A stretch of 64,000 bases of DNA from Mycogone perniciosa. Its lineage: Eukaryota; Ascomycota; Sordariomycetes; Hypocreales; Hypocreaceae. The stretch spans positions 124,001-188,000 of the forward strand of contig JAOALB010000046.1 of the NCBI GenBank assembly GCA_025331125.1. The letters run 5' to 3'. Numbering within the stretch: position 1 is the first letter of the stretch; each line of letters begins with the position of its first letter. Shown piece after piece: positions 11,647 through 22,873 of the stretch. The position numbers and the translations under genes were made by a program. The notes beneath the pieces were generated by a model. It saw only the letters and a program-made list of their open reading frames with translations. It did not search any database and was not told the DNA's origin.

Positions 11647-12326
11647 CTAGTAAGCCCGGGACCTTTCTACTTTAGTGTCGCGATATGCCGGCATTCCCTT
11701 TTCCATCATGCTGGGTTCGCTGGGTGCTGTGCGATCTTTCTTGGAGCCCGCCCTAAAACGAAACTGCTGTTAGCAAAGACCTTGTCTTGAATGTGTCACT
11801 AGACTAACCTCCATAAATAGGCACACACGAGGGCCAGGGAAAGAGAAAATCCGAGGATAAACATGGCCAAGCCCTCGCTGAACCGCAGCGCGCCGTGGAA
11901 GCGATGGCGATGATGTCGCCCTCGTCCCCTCCACGGTCTGCCCCAGACAGGAACAAACTTTTCACCGTCGTACGTCGTTAACAAGTCGCCGTTGGCGTCG
12001 ACAATGACTGTCCTTCCCTTGCCCTTTCCTGTGGGTGAAAAGACGGGAACTACATCAGTGTCGACGTCGGTTTCCAGGAGGCCGAGAGTGGCATCGAGGA
12101 TGTATTTGGGCGGTTGAAGGTTCTCGCTCGACAAGCGACTCCATGTATCCATGTCCAGTCGGAAGACGCGTGTCCGCTTACGATCCAGTTCAATAGCCTC
12201 GGGTGTGGTTGCTCGGTTGAGAGCATTGGTGATGGAGGGTGAAGGTGTCGTGATTGTCGGAGCAGCAAGGCCAAGTCCGGCCAGGTAAAGACCTGCCAAG
12301 AAAAACGAGACGATTCTCGGGGCCAT
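11647..12326 (-). CDS. Predicted type I single-pass membrane protein, family unknown
   Basis: Two exons, 11809-12326 and 11647-11752, with a 56-nt intron, give 207 residues. Residues 1-21 are a signal peptide (hydrophobic core FFLAGLYLAGLGLA, cleavage near AAP). An extracytoplasmic part of about 120 residues ends in an Arg/His-rich stretch. A single membrane segment follows (about residues 148-170, LAMFILGFSLSLALVCAYLW), then a short charged tail ending in RAY. The acceptor at 11753 is favoured over two nearer AG sites because GCTAAC lies 16 nt before it and the tail then stays open. I do not recognise the ectodomain. A secretory-pathway or plasma-membrane location is inferred. Confidence 0.65.
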
Positions 12327-14351
12327 TTTGTTGTTTCTGTAGGTGATGGAGTTTGTGGTGAAGTTGACGATGGCGACGATGATAATGAAAAGAGAAAATA
12401 ATTGAGCTGGGGAGAATGGATGGGTCGATTATTGTTGTTATGAGGCTCAGAAGCGTCGTAGCGCAAGGTTCCAATATGAATAGCCCCCTTTCCGGTTTGA
12501 GCACACCGAGCCAAGTCCAGATAAGAGGTCGTAATGATCGTGGGATGACAGCCGATAATGAGAAATTCTTAGTTGCCTAACTTGAAGCCGTTCGGGTTTC
12601 TTTCTTAGGAAATGACTGAGGCCGACTTGCAGTCGCTGTAGTAGTAGTTAGTATGGGCAAGGATGAGACTTTGAAAGATCTGCAAGTGGTAAGCAAGGGA
12701 AGATGGGCCAAGACGAAGCAGACATACCAAGCTTTTTAAACGGGCCAGGGCGACCGTAGCGAGTCGAATGCGAGATCCATGGCCCTTGACGCTAAGCATG
12801 GCGGAGCAGTACTCGTACGTTAGCCCTTTTCGTTCACCCATAAGCGGGCATTAAAACCCCCCATTTGAACAAAAGGGCCGCGAACCGGAGTTCTAGACTC
12901 TGAGGGAGAGTTGGTGTTGGCAGGGGTGTGTATTGGGGTGGTGCTGAACAGGGCAGAGCCAATATTACTGCTAATATGTATTCGTAATACCTACAACCTT
13001 TCCTTGGATGCAAATGATCTCAATGTTGGTCTGGTGTCATGTTGCTCCGCATATGTTGTACATACTCGGATGTGCTGTCAAGACTTCTTTCAGGACTTCT
13101 TTCAGGACATTGCTGGTTCTCAAATCTGCGACAGCATTCAGCTTCTGGTAGGATGCAAGTGATTCATACAACGGAGTACTCCGTAGGTCTCCCCGAAGGC
13201 CGCAACGTGGCTGCTGGGTACCTACTCCACATGGGGCAACCATAATAGCAACTCTACGAGTAGTGCTGGCCCGACTGAAACAGGTAAACGCGTCTTTTCT
13301 CGTGATAGTGGGCCGTAGAGATGCCATTCGGCAGATACCCGAGCAGGGCGCTGCATGCCTCTATTACTCGTAGTACCTCTATTATCTCGGACATACGGAA
13401 GAGTGGCTCGTAGGCAATCCCGTGAGTCAAAATGGACCAAGTCCCCTAAAATGTTATGTGTTAGGGGGCGCTGTATGACGCGGGTAACTGCTTGTTGACC
13501 CGCAGCGAAAAAGAGCCGAGTATTGATTGAAGTGAGACATAACGTTGATAACTGGCAAATTCCCTCGGACCCCTCGGCCAATCGAGCCGAATGGTTCCTT
13601 GTTTCGAAACTCCCAAATCAATGCAAATGAGACTTCAAGTTCGCCCTCGCCGCCCGTGGCGGTGCCATTAACGGAGAGCACGCGAGTAATACTATGCCGT
13701 TCAGAGTAGCGCCACCACATCACCCGTAGGAATAGATACGAGTATGATGCCGCAGATCCATGACAGATGAGTGGGAGCTGTACAACATAGCCTCAAAGAA
13801 CAAATTCCATTTAGTAATCCTAGGCTTTTTTTCATGTGTTTGACCGCCAGGAAGAGTCACTAGGGGGCGGGAAATGATCCTGCTGCGTTTCCAAATTCGG
13901 AAATTGCCGAACTGGGTATGGATCCGAGGTTCTTCTATTTTCAGAGAGGACTCAGTACTCCGTACTCTGTTGCTGCTGTTAGTGATGATGGAGCTGATGG
14001 AGTTGAAATGTTCAATTTGGTCACGGAAAACATACATAGAAGGCAGAGTTTAATTAGCAGGGTACTGAGACAAACCCAATGCCGCATATGCGGCATGAGG
14101 AAGCCAGCGAAAAGGAAACTCCGAAAAAAGACCGGATTGGCCAACCAGACCCCACGTGTGACAGAGTATCTCAACCTCTCAGCGATATCTCGAAAATTGT
14201 TCATCTCCTCGCCCTCTCCCTTCTTGGCAATCGCAACGGCTTGGCCCACGCCACCTCAATCAACAATTACTCCCTAGCCTTCATTCTGAGATCGTTCCCC
14301 CTCGGCCAGTCAGCTCGCAGGGCCTAATGCCAGATTGATTTGATCCAAGTT
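12327..14351. other. Intergenic, 2.0 kb, divergent promoter region, no gene seen
   Basis: Lies between the divergently transcribed membrane-protein gene and GPI2. Contains a 12-bp direct tandem repeat (GACTTCTTTCAG, 13082-13105), a perfect 14-bp palindrome ACGGAGTACTCCGT (13171-13184), TACTCGTA at 12810 and TACTCCGTA at 13956. Confidence 0.6.
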
Positions 14352-15917
14352 ATGCCCTCGCACACCGACGACGAAACGCCATTCCCTCCCCTGAGTCTCA
14401 GTCCCGCCGCGACGCTCAACGCCCTCACGCGATCTCACCTCTCCCCCTACGATGCCTTCGTTTCGCCGCCGCGGCCGGCTTACCGCGGCGATGGCGACGG
14501 CGCGGCCGATTCATTGTCCCGGATGAGGCGCATGGACGGCGAACGCAGCAGGAGTCGAAGGCGCAAACGCACATGGAAGAAGCTGATGTGGGTGAAGCAA
14601 TCATGTACGTCCGCCGAGTCTCGATCGAAGGAAGAAAAGAGCCTTGGAGCTCAGTGGTCAAGCATAGCGGCTAACGGGTAGAGCCACGCAGACCCAGACA
14701 ACTACACCGACCAGGCAACTTTCCTGGAGCACCTGCAACGAAACCCACGACTTAAGCCATACGACTTTTGGCCTCTGGTCGCCGATTCCACGGTTATGCT
14801 ACAACATGTCTGCTCCGTTATACTCTTTATCGTCTGCTTTGTAGGCATCTTCCAAGAGCGGGTGTCTCCTGTCTCTCTGGTTGGCGGAAGCAGTTTTGCT
14901 ACTTTTCTCGGCTGGATACTCTGGGAACGATGGGTTTCTGAGGAGGAGGATCAAGAGGATAAGGTGACCTCCGATGCAGCCGCCTCAACAACCAAGAGTA
15001 GTGTACGACGCCGGACCCGTGCAGCCAGCATCCGCCGTCCAATACTGCTACCCCGTACCGATTCCGCTTCGTCGACCGGTCTAGCATCGGCTACCAGTTC
15101 ATTACGACCATCGGCCGGAAATTCGGCAACAAACCTCCAGCATCTTCACATCAACGTGTCTGAGAGGACACAAAATCGATCTCCTCCCACTACGCCTACC
15201 TATCTACCCGACACGCTACAATATGGTAACGGTGTAGGAGGTCAACCACTGCTCCGGAAATTCAGCTCAGATGTCCTCCCGGAATTCCCGTTGGTACCAG
15301 ATGAGGAGAGTCGTCTTCAACAGCGGCTCGGGACAATGAAATCCGCCCTCCTCATCTGCTCTACACTATTGGGCCTCAGTCCCATTCTCAAGTCTCTCAC
15401 GCAGTCCACCTCCAGCGATAGCATTTGGGCCATGTCCTTTTGGCTACTCGCCATCAACATCTTCTTCTTTGACTACTCAGGCGGTGTGGGCGCCAAGTTC
15501 CCCGCCTCCCTGTCCACCAATGCAGCTCTGATGGCCTCAACGGTGCTCGCGAGCCGTCTGCCCTCCACCAAGCAGGTTTTCAGTCTGACGCTCTTCAGCA
15601 TTGAGGTCTTTGGCCTCTTTCCCGTGTTTCGACGGCATATCCAGCACCGCAGTTTCAAGCATCATGTGGTGCTTACCATGTTGCTGATCCTCGGCGCTGG
15701 ATGGGGCGTGGGCGTGGTCATAGGGGACCCAAAGGCTGAAGGATGGCATTGGAAACGCGGCATCGGAGGGATGGTGGTGGCCGTCCTTATCGCGGCCATT
15801 GCCACCGGCGGTTGTAGCTGGTGGCTCATTGGGCTACAAAAGTATAAGAATGAGATCAGGGGACCTTGGGATCCAGCGAGGCCGATCATAATGAGCAGGC
15901 CGCGATGGGAGGACTGA
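14352..15917 (+). CDS. GPI2: GPI2/PIG-C, GPI-GlcNAc transferase subunit
   Basis: Two exons, 14352-14604 and 14692-15917, with an 87-nt intron (branch GCTAAC near 14670), give 492 residues. The splice creates the family signature YPDNYTD, followed by FLEHLQRNPR and YDFWPLVADST. Several hydrophobic helices follow: one pair around HVCSVILFIVCFVGIF and GWILWERW, and a C-terminal group including FWLLAINIFFFDYSGG, LTMLLILGAGWGVGVVIG and GMVVAVLIAAIATGGCSWWL. Gpi2 is an ER membrane subunit of the complex that transfers GlcNAc to phosphatidylinositol, the first step of GPI-anchor synthesis. Fungal additions are an Arg/Ser-rich N-terminus and a Ser/Thr-rich insertion of about 130 residues after the first helices. 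Two likely clients, a CFEM and a thaumatin-like GPI protein, lie within 10 kb, probably by chance. Confidence 0.92.
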
Positions 15918-18338
15918 TAACTACGAGTAATGTTTCCAATGCTAGTGATGTTTCAAGTGTTATGGATGTTTGTGGCTTAGAACCCGTGATTGTACTCGTA
16001 ATTACAACATGGTCTCCCTTACTCCGTAATATTACAAACATGCAGGGAGGGCGGAAAGGAGAATCAGTCATGCGGGTATCAAATGCATATTAACATTTAC
16101 TAATACTATCCCTACCTTGGCCAAGCCGCGTATGCAGCGTATTATCCCGAGTGCATCCCCGCGTCTCGAATAGAAAGCCCCGATAGTGTGTGCTACCCTA
16201 TATTATGCGATCAAATCATTTCATCCAATGTAAATGTGTCATCAATGCACTTTTTGTTTTCATCCGTTCTTCAATGAGCAATGAAAGATAGAGTTTAATT
16301 TTTTGACATTGACGCTTGAAGTTTAAGGGCAGCAGCATACAAGTAGAGTGACAGGCAGCATGAGAGATTATGTGGAGTCAAATCGATACGGTGTCATTTT
16401 TGAGATCAGACTGAATTACATACTAGGGCAATTCTAGCTGTCGTACTCCGTACGTGTACGGGACAGGTGAGTGGCACACATTCGTATGAAGTACTTACTG
16501 TGTATGAAATACTTGGTCCATCCGATAAATAAAAGATGTGAATAAAAAAAAACGCACATTTGCGAGTACTACTGCAGATTTGGCTGGCACACCAGCACAA
16601 GCCGACTTCCGACTTTTTTACGCATGCAAGCAAGCACACGCTGATAAAAATAGGTGGAGTTGGAAAACAAGGTCCCCCCCGAAAGTAAAACGGCAATCAA
16701 TGAATGGTTGTTCTCTCAAGCTTCCTTTCACCGCGACTAGCGATGCTACCGGATCAGGGCTGCCAAGCCACGGCCCGCTGTGGCTTTATGCATGTTATTT
16801 TTTTCTGGACTCCTCCATTTTGGTGTGCTTAAGGGACCAAGATTTTTGCCCATTCCACCATGAGTTGTTTTTTTTGCAAGGAATGAATGAATGAATGGGC
16901 CAGTCTCGCGTTGACACATGTGAGAAGAGAACATACGAGATGTACTTCGTACAATGTGTGATACGACATAAAAATAGGGCCCCCAAAAAAAGTCCGTCAA
17001 GTGAAAAAAGAGAGTTCTGCAAGTGTCGTGCCACGCCACGCACATGCTCCATTACGTGGCCTGGCAGAACGAGCCTTTATGCTGTGATGGAGGTGTCCAG
17101 AAATAGACAGCACAAGGGCATGGGCAACAACTATTGGCGACAGGGGAGAGACAGGGCCCACCCCGTGTTCTCTACGAGTAACAATAGTTGCACTCCAGCC
17201 CGACTGGCGTGCTGCGGCTGCAGGCCGGATTGAGTGGCTCAATCGTTGAAGGATGCTGAGGGTATGAACACACTCTGTACTTGTAAGCTATTTCACATTG
17301 GCCTTTCGTACGAAGTAGCAGTATATGATATCTGCTCGTAGGATGTACGAAATAATGATAATAGCAATTCAATTGAATCAGATCGATTTGGCTGTTGAAA
17401 TAAACACGACCGGCATTGAGTGGAATACGAGGTAGTACTACCCCGTATCTCTCTTTCTCCGTATTATTCTCCACTGAGAGAGGATGAAACTGCCCGAGCC
17501 GTTGTTGGGGCTAAAGCTCCGGCTGTTACCTGCCGATTAAGATGCTACCTTGATAGTACTCGTAATAATAAGGAAGATCATAAGACCCCCATTTGACTGC
17601 GTGTTCAGGTTGCACGTTTTATGCAAGTTGACGGTGGCGCAGGCTGGGAGATGGATGAGTGCGTAATGAATACTACGCAAGAATGCCTGCAAAATGTCGG
17701 AGTAATTTCTGCCTGTCTATTATGACAAGACACATACTACTCGCACGTGCGAGGAAGAAATGATTGAGATTCTACGACACGTACATATACGTATTATTAT
17801 TACATACTCGTACGAGAGAGTAAAGGCCCAACTGGAACCTACCGAGACGGAGGTTCAGGTGGAAATTTCCACCAATTTTACAGCGTGCGACTAGCACTAG
17901 GGACCTTGCAGCTCAGTGGCGTGCCAGCCCCAACCGCATTGGACAGACAGCTTCTGTAAGGGGTGGGTTTCCTTGGTGACCTCGTCTCATTGCCCCGGCT
18001 TCCTTTTTCCCAAAGTGCGCAGTACCGTTTGTTGGTTTGGCTGTATTATCATTACTCCGTATTGTTGTTCCAACCCCAGTCAATGGCCAAGGCTGCGCGC
18101 GTCGGATCATCGCTGCCCGGCTTCCAATAACGCGTGCCTCGTGGGCTCAGGCCCTTACGAGTAGGATAAAGACCCCCTGCCGTCCCTTCTTCCTCGCTCG
18201 ATCTCTTCTTCTTCCTTCCCTCATCCCGTCACAGCTCTTCTGTCTCAATACAAGTGTCCAGACATTCAACGTCGATTCCACTCTTTTTCGCACATCCATC
18301 TTCGTTGCTTTCCAGCAGACACACTACACACCGTCAAC
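15918..18338. other. Intergenic, 2.4 kb, no gene seen
   Basis: Between GPI2 and the CFEM gene. Rich in the dispersed words: TACTCGTA 15993, TACTCCGTA 16020, 16444 and 18053, TACTTCGTA 16943, and TTCGTACGAAGTA 17305-17317, among others. No convincing coding region. Confidence 0.6.
18175..18245 (+). promoter_or_regulatory. Pyrimidine-rich leader/core promoter of the CFEM gene
   Basis: A strongly CT-rich tract (CCCTTCTTCCTCGCTCG, TCTTCTTCTTCC and similar) ends about 95 bp before the ATG. Such tracts commonly precede transcription starts of highly expressed filamentous-fungal genes. This is inferred from composition only. Confidence 0.35.
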
Positions 18339-18996
18339 ATGAAGGCTGTCTTCGTCTCTCTCGTTCTCGCTGGCTTCGCTGCCGCCCAGGACTTCGCCGG
18401 CCAGCCCAAGTGCGCTGTAAGTCTAGCTCGACCCGCTGATGCGTCTACTATACTGTTGGCCCACTCTCTAACTCGTTTCATGGTATTAGATCCCCTGTCT
18501 TGAGGAAGCCCTCCCCAAGGTTGGATGCGATGTCACCGACACTGCCTGCGCTTGCAAGGCCGACAAACAGGCCGCTCTCCTCCCCATCGTCGGACCCTGC
18601 CTGATCTCCAAGTGCAGCCCCAACGACCTGGCCACCGCCCAGTCCGCTGCTGCCGCTGCCTGTGAGAAGCTCGCCTCTGGTGGTGGTTCCAGCGCATCTC
18701 ACTCCGCCAGCACAACCGAGGCCGCCCACACCAGCGCCTCTCACTCTGCTTCTGCCTCCGAGTCCTCCGTCACCGGGACTGTCACCGGTGTTGCCACCAT
18801 CCAGACCTCCACTCCGAGCAGTGCCCCTACTGCCAGCGGAAACGGCACCGTTACCGTCACACGACCTACCCTCACTCAGACTTCTGGCAGCCCTACTGGT
18901 GCTCCTGCCACTACCACTCGTCCTCCTGGCTCTGGTGCTAATGCCCCTGCGGCTGGCGTCCTTGCTGCCATGTTGGCCGCCGTTATTGCTCTGTAA
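18339..18996 (+). CDS. CFEM domain GPI-anchored cell-wall/surface protein
   Basis: Exons 18339-18416 and 18490-18996 with a 73-nt phase-0 intron give 194 residues. Residues 1-16 are a signal peptide. The CFEM domain has eight cysteines at 25, 29, 39, 46, 48, 63, 68 and 84, with the TDTACAC segment whose Asp (D43) matches the haem-iron ligand position of characterised CFEM proteins. A Ser/Thr/Gly/Ala-rich, probably O-glycosylated stalk follows, then a small-residue site and a C-terminal hydrophobic tail (GVLAAMLAAVIAL) typical of a GPI-attachment signal. Family roles are haem capture, adhesion or host interaction; which applies here is not shown. The context CAACATGAAG and the CT-rich leader suggest strong expression. 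The long ORF on the opposite strand is a shadow of the Ser/Thr-rich codons. Confidence 0.92.
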
Positions 18997-19488
18997 ATAT
19001 CCGGAGGGGTAATGTCTAGGAGTTGTTCGTTTCGGCATGGGATATAATATGCCATCACGACGTGATGAATCATAATTCAATGGCGTGTGGCTGAATATTT
19101 GCGATTGGGGTCATGACCCTGTGGAAAGGGTTTCTTATTCTGATCGAGTACTTAATACCTCAGTAATCAAGTTTATGACTGTGGCCTGACGGCTGCCTAT
19201 TAAAACATGAATGTTTCGGAATCCTTTTCGTGATACATGGGGTTGGGGTGTTTGTTTGATTTGCTTTTGATGTAGGAAACACTGCCTGATGCCCCTTGGC
19301 TTGCCGATAATTACATGTTTGCTTCTGATGTTCATTCCATGGCTAATCCACCCAGATTCATTATCCATACGCATGGTGCCTGGTAGCAACTATAACAACG
19401 CTTTAGTTACGCAGTTTCTATCTGTCCTGCAGCCGGGTATATATGATTGGACGATTCTTGTAGGAAAAAAAGGAGAAGAAAAAAGACT
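18997..19488. other. Intergenic, 0.5 kb between convergent genes
   Basis: 3' flanks of the CFEM and metallophosphoesterase genes. No further feature seen. Confidence 0.6.
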
Positions 19489-20646
19489 TCAATTTGCTCT
19501 CGGTAGGTTCACATCAACCAACCAAGGCATATGCGTCGGGCGATATGAATGATCCATAATCGCTGCATTCACAAACAGCGTCTGCTCCCCCTCCTTGAGC
19601 CGATTCTCGCCCTCGGTTAGATTAATGTGGAAGCCGCGCTGCTTGCTCATTCTGATCAGTCGCTTGTGCTTCTCTTCTGCCAAGGACATCTCTTCTGAGG
19701 GCTTGGGCTTGAAGTCTTTGAGGTTTTGAATCAGGCGCGACTTTGAACCGTCGATGACGGTGTCGCGTGCGATAGGCTGGCCGTCTTTCTGATCGGTTGA
19801 CTTATTTTTCAACTGAGGGATGTAGGCTCCTAATGTTGACTGTATCTGGCTCAATATACCGGGTTGGGCGACGGTGTCTTCCGCGGTAGGCTGACCACCT
19901 TGTTCATCGTCTGGGTTGGATTTCCACTGGGCGAGGTAGGCGCCCCAACCTTCGTGGATGTGTCCGAAGCAGTGGATCTTGGGTTTGGCGCGGTATATGG
20001 ACTTGAACAGAGTGCTGCAGCCGGCATTGACTTGACCTGTTACATCCAGGACACCCAGTGCCGGCCCATGCGTCATGGCGATGTCCACTCCCGGGGGGAT
20101 ATCAAACACATGTTCACCACGATCGTATTGAAAAGCCCAGTATCCGAATTTGGGGGTGAACTGGCTCACGAAGATGCGTAGCCTAGCCCCATTGGCGAGG
20201 TCAAAGGTATGCGTCCCCTCGGTAAGATACTTGACGCCATCCTGCTCGGCCTCCTTGATGGTCTGGCATACCTCGGCATATTCGCTAGGATGCGCACCGA
20301 CCTCATCCAAATAGAAGCGCTTGTCGAGAGCAGAGTCATGGTTGCCGCCTATGACAAGCTTCAGAGGCGCGCGCATGCGGCGCAATACCTCGAAGGCTCT
20401 TTGAAACTCTGGTGGGTCACCGCGTTTGGTGAGATCGCCGCAGTGAAGAACGACATCAGCTTCAGCTAACGGCTCGCGGTAGCCCGTGGCGGCCATGATA
20501 AGACCCTTCTTCGTGCTGAGTTCATCTTCAGTATCCCAGGGGTTGTCGTCTTTGGTTTGGGGTTTGGCGTTGTGGGTGTCGGAGATGATGAGGAAGCGAG
20601 TCTTGATAGTAGCACTGGATGAGGGGGTGGATGAAGAGGCGGACAT
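19489..20646 (-). CDS. Calcineurin-like metallophosphoesterase (MPPED/239AB-like)
   Basis: Single exon, 385 residues from the ATG at 20646; the frame continues upstream but that part lacks conserved features. All metal-binding motifs of the fold are present in order: ISDTHN (D23, H25), HCGDL (D71), GGNHD (N102, H103), MTHGP (H193) and GHIH (H229, H231). The C-terminus ends with NAAIMD and MPWLVDV segments typical of fungal members. An insertion of about 120 residues, rich in Lys, Gln and Asp, separates GHIH from the end. It is a predicted dinuclear-metal hydrolase of phosphomono- or diesters with unknown substrate, and no targeting signal is seen. A TACGAAGTA word lies about 120 bp upstream of the ATG. 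Confidence 0.88.
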   Translation of the reverse strand: MSASSSTPSSSATIKTRFLIISDTHNAKPQTKDDNPWDTEDELSTKKGLIMAATGYREPLAEADVVLHCGDLTKRGDPPEFQRAFEVLRRMRAPLKLVIGGNHDSALDKRFYLDEVGAHPSEYAEVCQTIKEAEQDGVKYLTEGTHTFDLANGARLRIFVSQFTPKFGYWAFQYDRGEHVFDIPPGVDIAMTHGPALGVLDVTGQVNAGCSTLFKSIYRAKPKIHCFGHIHEGWGAYLAQWKSNPDDEQGGQPTAEDTVAQPGILSQIQSTLGAYIPQLKNKSTDQKDGQPIARDTVIDGSKSRLIQNLKDFKPKPSEEMSLAEEKHKRLIRMSKQRGFHINLTEGENRLKEGEQTLFVNAAIMDHSYRPTHMPWLVDVNLPRAN

Positions 20647-21186
20647 TCTAGATGATGGTCTTTCTGTATGATGGGAAGAGTGAGGAGTTGAGTGAGGACT
20701 GGCTTGATATGATGATAGTGAAAGAGAGCTGATATATACAACTGCGGTCTGTAGAAACGGCCACTTGTACGAAGTACAATCAACTTTTCTTACGAGTTCT
20801 AGGCAGCAGCAGTAGCTTTGCCGGCCAGAAGGCAACGAGAAAATGTAGCCTGGGATACGAAATCCGAAAAGGCACCACCTGTCTCTGCTAGAAGACAGGC
20901 AGATGCTGTACTTCGTAGAGCGCTTTGTTATTGGGGGCTGAATCCATGGATGACTTGGACAAGGGCAACTATTAATATCTGGTGGTTAGGTACGGAGTAC
21001 TTCAACAAGTGTGGGGAGCGGCTTGCATTGTTTCCCCTGTGCTTCTAAGCCACTAACCCCAGAGCGCAAGGGCCAGTGGACTTGCAGCTTTCAACGATAT
21101 GAATCCTGACCTCTGCGCATACTTTCTTCTCACGATTAGAATCTGATTCGTATCATCCGCAACACCTCTGCATTTCGAACTCGGAA
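20647..21186. other. Divergent promoter region, 0.5 kb
   Basis: Between the metallophosphoesterase and MED31 starts. Holds three dispersed words (TACGAAGTA near 20767, ACTTCGTA near 20911, TACGGAGTA near 20991). No gene seen. Confidence 0.6.
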
Positions 21187-21624
21187 ATGGCATCGGCTTT
21201 CTCTCAAGATGTCCCCACGGCATCTCCTCCGCCGCTCCCCACTGGCAATGAAGAACCCAAGTATGGAGGCTACTCGCGCTTCGAGATCGAACTCGAGGTA
21301 AACCGAATCCTCTCCTCAATTTCCGCCCTCTGTTCTAACGCAATGTGACAGTTCGTCCAGTCCCTCGCCAATCCTTACTACCTGAACCACCTCGCCTCCC
21401 AGAAGCTCCTCACGCAGCCCGCCTTCGTCGCGTATCTGGCCTACCTGCAGTACTGGACCAAGCCGCCGTATCTCAAGTACCTCATCTATCCCGGACCGAC
21501 GCTGCGGCATCTCGAGCTGCTCCAGCAGGAGAGGTTTAGACAGGATATCATGAGTCCGGACTTGGTCCAGCGGCTGGTTGAGGAGGAGATGAAGGCGTCG
21601 GTCCAGTGGCACCGCGAGCCCTGA
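21187..21624 (+). CDS. MED31: Mediator subunit MED31 (Soh1)
   Basis: Exons 21187-21297 and 21352-21624 with a 54-nt phase-0 intron give 127 residues. The signature of the family is complete: RFEIELEFVQSLANPYYLNHLA, here split by the intron after RFEIELE, then AYLQYWTKPPYLKYL and YPGPTLRHLELLQ. MED31 belongs to the middle module of the Mediator complex and helps RNA polymerase II transcription in the nucleus. It converges on RPC11 with 204 bp between the stops, so a polymerase II co-activator and a polymerase III subunit are immediate neighbours; shared control is not implied by the convergent layout. Confidence 0.96.
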
Positions 21625-21828
21625 GGCAGCGGGCTGACGAGCGTTCATGGGCAAACGATACCACCCATTATGAGCCGGGGCATCTAATTGTCCTCGCGAC
21701 ATACTCTATGACGTCTACAAAGAAAACCTGGCTCGATTCCGAACAAAATACCTGGTCGCCAAACTCCATTCTTTCCATGCCCTCAACGCCAGAATAAAAC
21801 CACTGCAGAAAAAAAAACCATTCCTCCA

Positions 21829-22226
21829 CTAATTCTCGCGCCACCGATGGCCGCAAGCCATGCACTTGAAGAAACTCGTCATCGGCTCATCAGCACTCCT
21901 AATCTGCACCTGGAAAAAGGCTGCCAGCTCGCCATTGCAGCCCTCCGCAGGGCACTGCACTTTGGTCTTTTGCGCGTTGTCCCAGGCGCCCGGCCCTCCA
22001 AAGACGTCCTCCCTTTCCTTACGCTCGAAGACGCGGCGCGAGAAGACGGGGTCTGTGATGGCGTGCTCGAAGGGACAGGTTCTGCATTCGAGGCGATTCT
22101 GGCGGTTGAGCGTCAGTGAGACGGTCAGGATGTTTGCGCAGTGCGGGCAGACTGTGTGTGAGGCATGTTTGGTTAGATAGACTCGTCTGACGATGGTTTG
22201 TTGGTCGGTAGCTTACAGAGAAGCAT
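21829..22226 (-). CDS. RPC11: RNA polymerase III subunit RPC11 (C11)
   Basis: Two exons: a 10-nt first exon (22217-22226: ATG CTT CTC T) and 21829-22151, joined across a 65-nt intron. They give 110 residues, the standard length. Splicing produces MLLFCPHCANIL, the canonical N-terminus. The N-terminal zinc ribbon uses CPHC and CRTC. The C-terminal TFIIS-like ribbon uses CPAEGC and CMACGH. The acidic loop QIRSADEP that stimulates transcript cleavage is intact. The protein supports termination, reinitiation and RNA cleavage by Pol III. Gene finders can miss it because no single ORF includes the ATG. Confidence 0.95.
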
Positions 22227-22873
22227 GATGGCGGCAGAGTGTCTCTTCTCTTATAGTGGGAGTGGAGGTGTAATAGATATCGCTATGATTGATAATGTAT
22301 GTCGGGGAAACAAGCTCTTTGACTGGCGGCGGCCTTGAGAGGTTGCAAGCAGCGATTGCTCAGCCAAAAGAAAAATCTCACCAATGGCCAAAGCCTCTGG
22401 GACGGAATTCTTTCATGGTGGGGTCCAAGTTCGCTGATCACTGCAAACTGCCGGGCACCAATCAATTCCCGTCTTAGCGATCACAGCGCTAAAATTACAG
22501 CGGCTTTACAGAGGGTCTCGCATCACGTCACCCCGCCGAGCCCCTGAAAACCCCCCAAACGCTCAGGCAATGGACCCCTCCATGAAATGCATGGCTGGAC
22601 GCCAAAGGGCCTAAAGCTGCCGCGACATCGATTTCGCCTTGCGCCTCCGACTCTCCACTATCACCGCCATTCCCACGACTCTCTTCCCAGCGAATAAGCG
22701 GGACAGTAATCTCTCCTTAAAGAGTGATTCTGTGACTTGCTTAAGCACCGGGTAGCTTCTATCTCGCACACAGAGCCGCTACAGCCTTTGGCATCGTCCT
22801 CAGGTGCCCCTCTTTGTCGAAACCCCACGTCAGCGCCTTGCGAGCATACATACATACTCGCCAGCAGATCAAG
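22227..22873. other. Divergent promoter region, 0.65 kb
   Basis: Between RPC11 and the Yar1-like gene. Nothing recognisable beyond the flanking leaders. Confidence 0.55.

Noticed and set aside
11753..11780. Nearer AG acceptors in the unknown membrane-protein gene
   Set aside because: They sit 2-5 nt after the CTAAC branch site and lead to a short tail; the TTTTAG acceptor is at normal distance.
18478..19080. 200-codon ORF on the minus strand over the CFEM gene
   Set aside because: It is the Gly/Ser/Arg-rich mirror of the Ser/Thr/Ala codons of the CFEM stalk, with no domain and no leader.
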